A stretch of 64,000 nt of DNA, from NCBI RefSeq assembly GCF_032452875.1, contig NC_083883.1, positions 54,372,698 to 54,436,697 on the forward strand, given 5' to 3'. Of this stretch, positions 56,395-64,000 are shown piece by piece. The number at the start of each line of letters is the position of its first letter. The stretch's first letter is position 1. The translations under genes and the position numbers were made by a program. Below the pieces are notes generated by a model. The model saw only the letters and a program-made list of their open reading frames with translations. It searched no databases and was not told the DNA's origin. Origin of the DNA: Bos javanicus. Lineage: Eukaryota > Chordata > Mammalia > Artiodactyla > Bovidae.

Positions 56395-57560
56395 TGTTTT
56401 TCCTTTTATAAAATTTTTAAACTGTTTGACTGGGTTATAATTCATGTGCCATATAATTCACCCATTTAAAGTGTACAATTCATTGGTATCCATATATGCA
56501 CAAAAATGTACAACCATTGACACTGTTGAGGTTAGAATAATTTCATGATCTCAAAAAAACACAGACATTTTAGCTATCACCCTCTGCACAACTGCCCCCC
56601 TCATCATAAGTCACCACTAACCTTTCTATCTCTATAAATTTCCCTATTCTGGAGACATGAATGGAATCACAGAATATGTAGACTTCTGCATCAAAAGTCT
56701 ACATCCTTCACTTAATGTATTGCTTTTAGGTTCACTGAAGTTGTAACATGTATCAGTACTTCATTCCTTCTTATGGCTGAATAATATTCCACTGTATGGA
56801 TATAGCACATTTTATTTACTCATTCATCTACTGAATTACATTTGAGTCATGTCTACATTTTGGCTATTATGAAACTGCTGCTATAAACACTGTGTACAAC
56901 CTTTGGTATGGACACATGTTTTCATTCCTCATAGGTATATAACTAGAAGTAGAACTGCTGAGACACAGGGTAACATGTTGAAAAGCACAGACATCGCATC
57001 GCTGACAAAGGTCCTATAGTCAAAGCTGTGTTTTTTCTCGTATTCATGTATGGATGTGAGAGATGGACCATAAAGAAGGCTAGCACCAAAGAACTGATGC
57101 TGTCAAAGATCCCTGAGAGTCTTTTGGACTGTGAGGAGATCAAACTAATCAATTCTAAAGGAAATATATTCATTGGAAGGGATGATGCTGGAACTGAAGG
57201 TCCAATACTTTGGCAACTTGATGCAAAAAAGCTGAATCATTTGAAAAGACCCTGATGCTGGGAAGATTGAAGGCAAAAGGAGAGGGGGCAGCAGAGGATG
57301 AGACAGTTAGATAGCATCACTGACCCAGTGGACATGAATTTGAGCAAACTCCAAAAGATAGTGGAGGACAAAGGAACTTGGCGTGCTGCAGTCCATGAGG
57401 TTGCAAAGAGTTGGACACAACTTAGTGATTGAACAACAATGTTGAATCATTTGAGGAATTGCCAGCCTGTTTTCCAAAATGGACATACCGTTTTACATTC
57501 CTATCAGGAATGTATGAGGATCCTGAGTTCTTACTAACACCCATTATACAATCATGCTTT
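56395..57560 (-). mobile_element. L1 LINE 3' portion, split by BovB
   Basis: Reverse old L1: 'aattcacccatttaaagtgt', 'tatggctgaataatattcca', then after the BovB 'attgccagcctgttttccaa'. Confidence 0.8.
56983..57438 (+). mobile_element. BovB LINE 3' end in L1
   Basis: A 456-bp 5'-truncated BovB with an AAC-type tail. The short duplication atgttgaa is at 56975-56982 and 57439-57446. It is diverged, with multiple indels. Confidence 0.88.
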
Positions 57561-58275
57561 GATGCAGTACTAAGTTATCCTAATAATCTAAATGGTGGCA
57601 AAGAATAAAATAGTAATTGGCTCAAAGGGAACTTAAATTTCTGAACAGACTCATTTCAAAGGATAATCTTTTCTCTTTCTATGGAAGTCACTGATGACTA
57701 AATCTGGGCCAAAAAGAGATAAAAGAGTCCCTTAATTCTGTCGTGACAGAACCTATAGAAGGAAACAATGTTTTGCTGGAGCAATACCATCATTACCATC
57801 AACTCTAGGTCTTATCTTATTTCTATAATTTCATATATACTTTCTAGTGCTAAATCAAAAATAGCCAGGTATCTATTTCCCCTTCTTTCCCTTCTGAATA
57901 ATTCCATTCAATTCAAAAGACAGGACAAGACAGAAAGAAAGAAATCCATGCCAAGGTGTAGGGGGTGAAGCTCAATGCTGAGTCAGAGCCCAAGCAAGAT
58001 GAGGGAGCATTTGTGGGGTTAAGGAGAGAGGGCAGGAGGGGCAGTGGCCAAGTGAGGTGAGGAAGACATCCACACAGAGCAGCAGCAGCAACCAAAGACT
58101 GGTTACATATGGGGCAGGGGGAGGAGAGAGATCCAACAAATAAGCAAACACGTTGAAGACAATAGGAGTCTGGTTTCCTACTGTTAAAGAAGAGAGAAAA
58201 GTTAGAATAAAATTTATGCTGTTAGATAGAAATTGTAAGTATTGGTATTAACTCATGATTAATACTATATATACA
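57561..58275. other. Unique DNA
   Basis: No repeat or gene recognised. Confidence 0.35.
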
Positions 58276-58294
58276 TGTGTGTGTGTGTGTGTGT
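58276..58294. repeat. (TG)n microsatellite
   Basis: About nine TG units. Confidence 0.92.
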
Positions 58295-58303
58295 AAAGGA
58301 AGA

Positions 58304-58513
58304 GGGGACTTCCCAGGTAGCACAGTGGTAAAGAATCTGCCTGCTAATGTAGGAGATGCAAGAGACGCAGGTTCGATCCCTGGGTTGGAAAGATTCCCTG
58401 GAGCAGGAAATGACAACCCACTCCAGTATTCTTTCCTGGAAAATTTCATTGACAGAGGAGCCTGGCAGTCCATGGGATCACAATGAGTTGGACACAACTG
58501 AGCAATTGAGCAT
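58304..58513 (+). mobile_element. Bov-tA SINE
   Basis: A complete forward Bov-tA with a CATACACACA tail. The next Bov-tA is inserted immediately after it. Confidence 0.88.
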
Positions 58514-58526
58514 ACACACAAAGGAG

Positions 58527-58737
58527 GAAAGGGTTTCCCCGGTGGCTCATTGGGTAAAGAATTGGCCTGCAATGCAGGAGATGCAGATTTGATCCCCGAG
58601 TCAGGATGATCCCCTGGAGGAGGGCATGGCAACCCACTTCAGTATTCATGCCTGGAGAATCCCGTGGACAGAGGAGCCTGGTGGGCTACAGTCCATAGCG
58701 TCACAAAGAGTCAGACATGACTGAAGCGACTTAGTAC
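58527..58737 (+). mobile_element. Second Bov-tA SINE, with TSD
   Basis: A complete forward Bov-tA. The duplication acacacaaaggag is exact at 58514-58526 and 58738-58750, part of it copied from the first SINE's tail. Confidence 0.92.
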
Positions 58738-58743
58738 ACACAC

Positions 58744-58908
58744 AAAGGAGAACGGGGCCACGGAGGATGCAATGGTTGGATGGCATCATCAACTCAATGG
58801 ACATGAATCTGAGCAAACTCCAGGAGATAGTGGAGGACAGGGAAGTCTGGCATGCTACAGTCCATGGGGTTATAAACAGTCAGACATGACTTAGTGACTG
58901 AACAACAA
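58744..58908 (+). mobile_element. BovB LINE 3' end scrap
   Basis: Last 165 bp of BovB ('ggatgcaatggttggatggc' to 'gtgactgaacaacaacaa'). Confidence 0.88.
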
Positions 58909-58975
58909 CAATACATACATACATATATATATGTATGTATGTATACACACACACACATACACATATGTATATAAC
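58909..58975. repeat. BovB-tail-seeded (TACA)n/(TATG)n/(CA)n microsatellite
   Basis: A tetranucleotide run that includes a perfect 34-bp palindrome at 58911-58944, followed by CA units. It grows out of the BovB A-rich tail. Confidence 0.92.
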
Positions 58976-58980
58976 AGATA

Positions 58981-60530
58981 AATCTAGATTTAGATGTGTG
59001 CATATATGTAGTATGTCAATTTATATATATGCTATATTCCTTAATTCTGTTCACTGGAAAGGCCTGGGAGCAGTGACACTCCATAAAAACCAAGATGTAG
59101 GCTCTAAACATCATTCTTCCCTATAAAATATCAGGGCTGGGTGCTTCCAGGGCTGGGGCAAGGAGAACATAGAAAAGTTTGACATCATGTTCATCTAGAA
59201 ATTAAGGAAAAGCTCAAAGATGGATGGAAAGATTCGAAAAAGAAATATAAGTCAGTTTAAAGGGGTTCTCACTGGCCAGTGAGATAATGGTGATAAGGAT
59301 AATTTGAGCATTAAAAAAAAGATAATAATGAAGTCAATTCCACTGCACAGAAATCTAAGAGTCCATACAGATAAACAGATGGATGAATGGATAAACAAAT
59401 ACACACTTACACAAATACATTTATAGAGAGATAGGTAAAGAGAAAGCTCTTCTTTATGGCAGAATAGCAACCAATAAATGTATTCAAGATGATGTAATTG
59501 GAAAAGTGCCATTTGACAGACATTCATAGCTATAATTCAGGAAAGTAACATCAATGACTGCAAACACTAGTGGATAAAAATTTGATGCAAAACAATAGAC
59601 TTATACTATGCCCCCATAACACATTTATTACTTGCAAAGAGAAAAAAAGGAGGGGCCTTACGTTGGGGAAATCTAATTAAGAAATCATCTTAATCAAATG
59701 ACCAAAGTTCACATTATTAGTAAACCAAAATCAAGTACCATTCCAGAGGATGCAATGGACAAACTCAGCATCATATCTGCAATAATACCTCATAGATGTA
59801 TCAAACATATATCACAAAGATATATCACATGAATCTAAACATGAGGAAATCAGATAAAATGAGAAACTGCCCTGTAATCATCAAACCAGTCAATCCTAAA
59901 GGAAATCAACTGTGAATATTCACTGCAAAGACTGATGCTGAAGCTGAAGTTCCAATGCTAAGAGCTTCAGAATGCGAAGAGCTGACTCATTAGAAAAGAC
60001 TCTAATGCTGGCAAAGACTGAAGGCAAAAGGAGAAGGGGAAGGCAGAGGGTGAGATGTTTATATAGCATCACCAACTTAATGGATATGAAGCTGAGCAAA
60101 CTCCAGGAGATAGTGAAGGACAGGGGACACTGGCATGCTGTAGTCCATGGGGTTTCAAAGAGTTGGGCACCACTTAGCAATTGAATAACAATAACAATCT
60201 TCAAAAGCAGCAATGTCACAAAAGGAAAACCTGATGAATTATTCCAGATGGAAAGCAACTAAAGAGGTGAGGCCACCAAATGCAACCTGGATACTGAATT
60301 ATTCTAGTAAAACTTGAGTGCAGTCTATAGATTATATGGTAATGATGGATCAATGTTAATTCCATGTGCTTTATGGCTATACTAATATCCTTGACAGGTA
60401 GGAAGTGCACTCTAAAATATTTGGGAGTGATGGAGCACGATGTCGGCTACATACTCCCAAATGGAGTGCGAGGGGAAAAGTTCTCTGTACTATTCTTGCA
60501 GCTTTTCTGTAGGTTTGAGAAAAATAACAG
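58981..60530 (+). mobile_element. Old L1-like 3' region, split by BovB
   Basis: Diverged sequence ends with 'gtactattcttgcagctttt' and 'tctgtaggtttgagaaaaat', typical of an old L1 3' end. The left boundary is uncertain. Confidence 0.5.
59887..60194 (+). mobile_element. BovB LINE 3' end, diverged
   Basis: About 308 bp of forward BovB ending 'caattgaataacaataac'. The flanks aatcatcaaa and aatcttcaaa agree at 9 of 10 positions. Confidence 0.85.
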
Positions 60531-61750
60531 ACATCATAAAGACAACATGATCAAAAAGCAAGGAAGAGAGATCACAGAAAGAGAACCACAGGTAATCCAG
60601 ATAAGTCCAGCATCAGATACAGACCATAACAAGTTTGCTCAATATGGAGAGAGAAATGGGATGAGGTGAAGAATTTTGGCAGAGAAATGGAAACTACAAA
60701 AAGGTACCGAATTGAAAAAGGAAGTAACTGAATTGATGTTAGAAACAGGTAGAAAGAATTAGTAAACTGGAAAAAACAGAAGAAAGTCAGAATAATGAAT
60801 AGAGGAAACAAAAGGATGAGAAAGATGGAGGAAAGAATGAGACACGGGGATTCAGTTACAAGGTCTAACATGGGCTTAACTGTTATGCTGGAGAGAAGAG
60901 AAAGGGAATAGAAGCGCTCAGAAGAGATCATTGACAATATTTGAAAAAGCTGACAAAACTGAAATTTAAAAAGCTCAATGAACCCTAAGCAGGATAAATA
61001 AAAAGAAAACCACATGTAGGCATGTCACAGGAATGCACTGAAAACCAGCAACAGAGAAAGTCTTAAAAGCAGCTGGACCAGGGGTTAAGAAAGATCAAAT
61101 AACCTTGAAAGATGTGGTACAGACCTGCATCTGCCTTTAACACAAACTAGGTACAGATCAACCTATTTGCAGGGCAGGAATAGAGATGCAGATGTAGAGA
61201 ACAGACATGCAGACACAGTGGGGGAAGGGGAGGGTGGGTGAATTGCGAGCATAGCATTGACATATATACATATATATGTAACCATGCGTAAAACAGATAG
61301 CTAGTGGGAACCTGCTGTCTAGCACAAGGAGCTCAGCTCAGTGCTCTTGTGATGACCTAGCAGACTGGGATGGGGGAGGGAGGGAAGCTCAAGAGGAAGG
61401 GGATATATGTACATATAGCTGATTTACTTTGTTGTACAGCAGAAACTTACACAACATTGTAAAGCAATTATACTCCAATTTAAAAAAAAGAATCCAGGGA
61501 AGCCAGGAGCTAATGGCATGATGACTCCAAAGTGGCAAAAGAAGATACTTGCCACGGAGAGTTCTACACTCACTGAAAATATCCTTCAAGAATGAAAGGG
61601 AAGTAAAGACATCTTCAGATCAAAGAAATCTAGGAATATTTAACATCAGCAGACCTGGTTTAAAAAAAAAAATACTAAGGGAGGTTTCTTCAAGAAAAAG
61701 AAAAGTAATTCTCAGAGCTGTAGGAATGAATAAAAAGCAATGAAGAGATT
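60531..61750 (+). mobile_element. L1/HAL1-like ORF1 region, split
   Basis: Blocks 'aagctcaatgaaccctaagc', 'agcaggataaataaaaagaa' and, after an inserted L1 end, 'ctgaaaatatccttcaagaa' and 'aacatcagcagacctggttt' follow one element's order. No open frame remains. Confidence 0.6.
61156..61490 (+). mobile_element. Ruminant L1 3' end inserted in older L1
   Basis: 'taccatgcgtaaaacagata'-like block, 'ctagtgggaacctgctgtct', 'ttgtaaagcaattatactcc' and poly(A). It separates two parts of the older element. Confidence 0.78.
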
Positions 61751-62386
61751 AATTGTAGCTAAGTCTACAATTAAGTAAATAAGTATAAATTAACATTACA
61801 TCTAGTCTTTTCCATTCTACTGATTTCCTCTATTTCTTTGCATTGTTCACTTAAGGAGGCTTTTTTTAATCTCTCCTTGCTGTTCTCTGGAACTCTGCAT
61901 TCAGTTAGGTATATCTTTCCATTTCTCCTTTACCTTTTGCTTCTCTTCTTTTCTCAACTATTTTTAAGGCCTCCTCAGGCAACCACTTTGCCTTCTTGCA
62001 TTTCTTTTTCTTGGGGAAAAGGCAGAAGAACCAGAGATCAATTTGTCAACATTCGTTGGATCATAGAAAAAGCAAGGGAATTCCAAAAAAAACATCTATT
62101 CTACTTCATGGACTATGCTAAAGCCTTTGACTGTGTGGATCACAACAAACTGTGGAATATTCTTAAAGAGATGGAAATACCAGACCACATTATCTGCCTC
62201 TTGAGAAACCTATATGTAGGTCAAGAAGAAACAGAACCGGACATGTCACAATGGACTGGTTCCAAATTGGGAAAGGAGTACATCAAGGCTGTATATTGTC
62301 ACCCTGTTTATTTAACTTCTATGCAGAGCATATCATACTAAATGTCAGGCTGGATGACTCACAAGCTGGAATCGAAATTGCCAGGA

Positions 62387-62756
62387 TTCATGTTGATGTT
62401 TGACAGAAAACAACAAAATTCTGTAAAGCAATTATCCTTCTGGAGAAAGCAATGGCAACCCACTCCAGTACTCTTGCCTGGAAAATCCCATGGATGGAAG
62501 AGCCTGGTAGGCTGCAGTCCGTGGGGTCACTAAGAGTCAGACACCAGTGAGTGACTTCACTTTCACTTTTCACTTTCATGCATTGGAGAAGGAAATGGCA
62601 ACCCACTCCAGTGTTCTTGCCTTGAGAATCCCAGGGACAGGGGAGCCTGGTGGGCTGCCATCTATGGGGTCACACAGGGTCGGACATGATAGAAGTGACT
62701 TAGCAGCAGCAGCAGCAGCAATTATCCTTCAATTAAAAAATAAATTTAAAAGAAAG
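62387..62756 (+). mobile_element. L1 3' end inside BovB, with TSD
   Basis: A very short L1 end ('aattctgtaaagcaattatc' ... 'caattaaaaaataaattta') interrupted by a BOV-A2. The duplication attgccagga is exact at 62377-62386 and 62757-62766. Confidence 0.85.
62441..62718 (+). mobile_element. BOV-A2 SINE inside L1, with TSD
   Basis: A full forward BOV-A2 dimer with a (GCA)n tail. The duplication caattatccttc is at 62429-62440 and 62719-62730. It is the youngest of three nested insertions. Confidence 0.94.
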
Positions 62757-63555
62757 ATTGCCAGGAGAAATATTAATAACCTCAGATATGCAAAGGATAA
62801 CACCTTAATGGCAGAAAGTTAAGAGGAACTAAAGAGCCTCTTGATGAAGGTGAAAGAGGAAAGTGAAAAAGATGGCTTAAAATTCAACATTCAAAATACA
62901 AAGATCATGGCATCCAATCCTATCATTTCATGGCAAATAGATGGGGGAAAAGTGGAAATGTATCTAATTTCATTTTCATGGGCTCCAATATCACTGCAGA
63001 TGGTGACTGCAGCCACAAAATTAAAAGACACTTGCTCCTTGGAAGAATAGCTATGACAAACCTAGACAGCATATTACAAAGTAGAGACATGACTTTGTCG
63101 ACAAAAGTCCATGTAGTCAAAGCTATGGTTTTTCCAATAGTCATGTATGGATGTAAGAGTTGGACCGTAAAGAAGGCTGAGCACCAAAGAATTGATGATT
63201 TCAAACTGTGGTGTTGGAGAAGACTTTTGAGAGTCCCTTGGACAGCAAGCAGATCAAACCAGTCAATCCTAAAGGAAATCAGCCATGAATATTCATTGGA
63301 AAGACTGATGCTGAAGCTCCAATACTTTGGCCACCTTATATGAAGAGCTAACTCATTGGAAAAGACCCTGATGCTGGGAATGATTGAGGGCAAGAGGAGA
63401 AGGAGGTGACAGAGGATGAGATGGTTGGATGGTGTCACTGACTCAATGGACATGAGTTTGAGCAAACTCCAGGAGATAGTAAAGGACAGGAAAGCCTGGT
63501 ATTCTGCAGTTCATGAGGCTGCAAAGAGTCGGACATGACTCAGTGACTGAACAAC

Positions 63556-63845
63556 AACAATATTAGCGTGTAACATCATACAAATTTATAATGATTAAGA
63601 GTAATTTATTACATATTAATATATTAAAATACACAATAGGGCTTTAAATATACATTGAAATAAAATATAGAGCAAAACAGCTTAGAATCTGAGACAGTGT
63701 ACAATGTCTGGATGGGAAAGGAGTTTGCAGAATAATGGATACATGTGATGTATGGCTAAGTCACTCTGCTCTGCCTCTGAAACTATCACATCATCATTAA
63801 TCAGCTATATTCAATATAAAATAAAAGTTTGAATTTTAAAAAAAG
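63556..63845 (+). mobile_element. L1 3' end
   Basis: 'gatgtatggctaagtcactc', 'aatcagctatattcaatata' and a terminal poly(A) resemble ruminant L1 ends. The left limit is uncertain. Confidence 0.65.
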
Positions 63846-64000
63846 GGAGGAGAAGTTGAGAGAGGGTAAACAGAAATAGAAAGTTCTAAGATCCTTTCTT
63901 GCATTTTCCAAGAAAAAAAGTAGGATTATTAATTTCTATAGCCAAGAAAGTATGTTGTGGCCCATAGTATACCCACTGAAAGTATGTAGAGTAAAAGAGC
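63846..64000. other. Unrecognised DNA at window edge
   Basis: A-rich, no feature identified. Confidence 0.35.

Larger units (their letters stand above)
61804..63555 (+). mobile_element. BovB LINE with 5' inversion, nested insertions
   Basis: 61804-62018 is BovB in reverse ('ctatttctttgcattgttca' is the complement of the region at about 41975-41995). It joins directly to forward BovB from about 62022 ('agaagaaccagagatcaatt'), so the 5' end is inverted. Relative to the 41.9-kb copy, roughly 0.5 kb is missing at the junction. An L1 end (62387-62756) with its own BOV-A2 splits the forward part. Motif A is present (FMDYAKAFDCVDH) and motif C reads YAKD (62787-62798), so it is inactive. Tail is (AAC)n. 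Confidence 0.9.

Overview
This is nuclear DNA from a ruminant, most likely cattle or a close bovid. The diagnosis rests on repeats: at least fourteen copies of the RTE-clade LINE BovB, about twenty tRNA-Glu-headed Bov-tA SINEs that borrow the BovB tail, four BOV-A2 SINEs ending in a (GCA)n tail, and eight cetartiodactyl CHR-type tRNA-Glu SINEs. Under them lies the ordinary mammalian layer of MIR, L2, old L1, MLT1 LTRs and hAT DNA elements. Repeat family names come from memory of consensus sequences; no search was run.

Only one place looks like a gene. A CpG island at about 50.5-51.4 kb carries a minus-strand candidate first coding exon (50463-50553). It has a strong Kozak ATG, an in-frame upstream stop and a GT splice donor, with a perfect CRE and a GC box 70-140 bp upstream of the ATG. 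If it is real, the DNA to its left (1-50.46 kb) is at least partly its first intron and the DNA to its right is upstream flank. I do not recognise the protein, and I saw no convincing second exon.

Layout. 0-12 kb: MIR, an MLT1 LTR, old L1 and the first BovB and SINE copies, ending in a repeat-free segment at 10.65-11.8 kb. 12-20 kb: L2, MIR and an L1 3' end separated by unique DNA, including possible regulatory islands at 15.5-16.1 and 18.9-19.4 kb. 20-30 kb: a 1.7-kb BovB, L1 ORF2/3'UTR remains, L2, MER5-type elements and an L1 interrupted by BovB. 30-34 kb: mostly unique DNA and a long CA/CG alternating tract. 34-45 kb: hAT miniature elements, MLT1 LTRs, the longest BovB (1.85 kb) and an unusual retroposed L1 5' leader. 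45-52 kb: unique DNA, MIR, Bov-tA and the promoter. 52-64 kb: dense nested retroposons, including a BovB with a 5' inversion that was later hit by an L1 and then by a BOV-A2.

Many insertions keep readable target-site duplications, so the order of events can be reconstructed. I found no rRNA or tRNA gene, CRISPR array, prokaryotic gene or novel protein system. The long open frames elsewhere lie in repeats or simple sequence.
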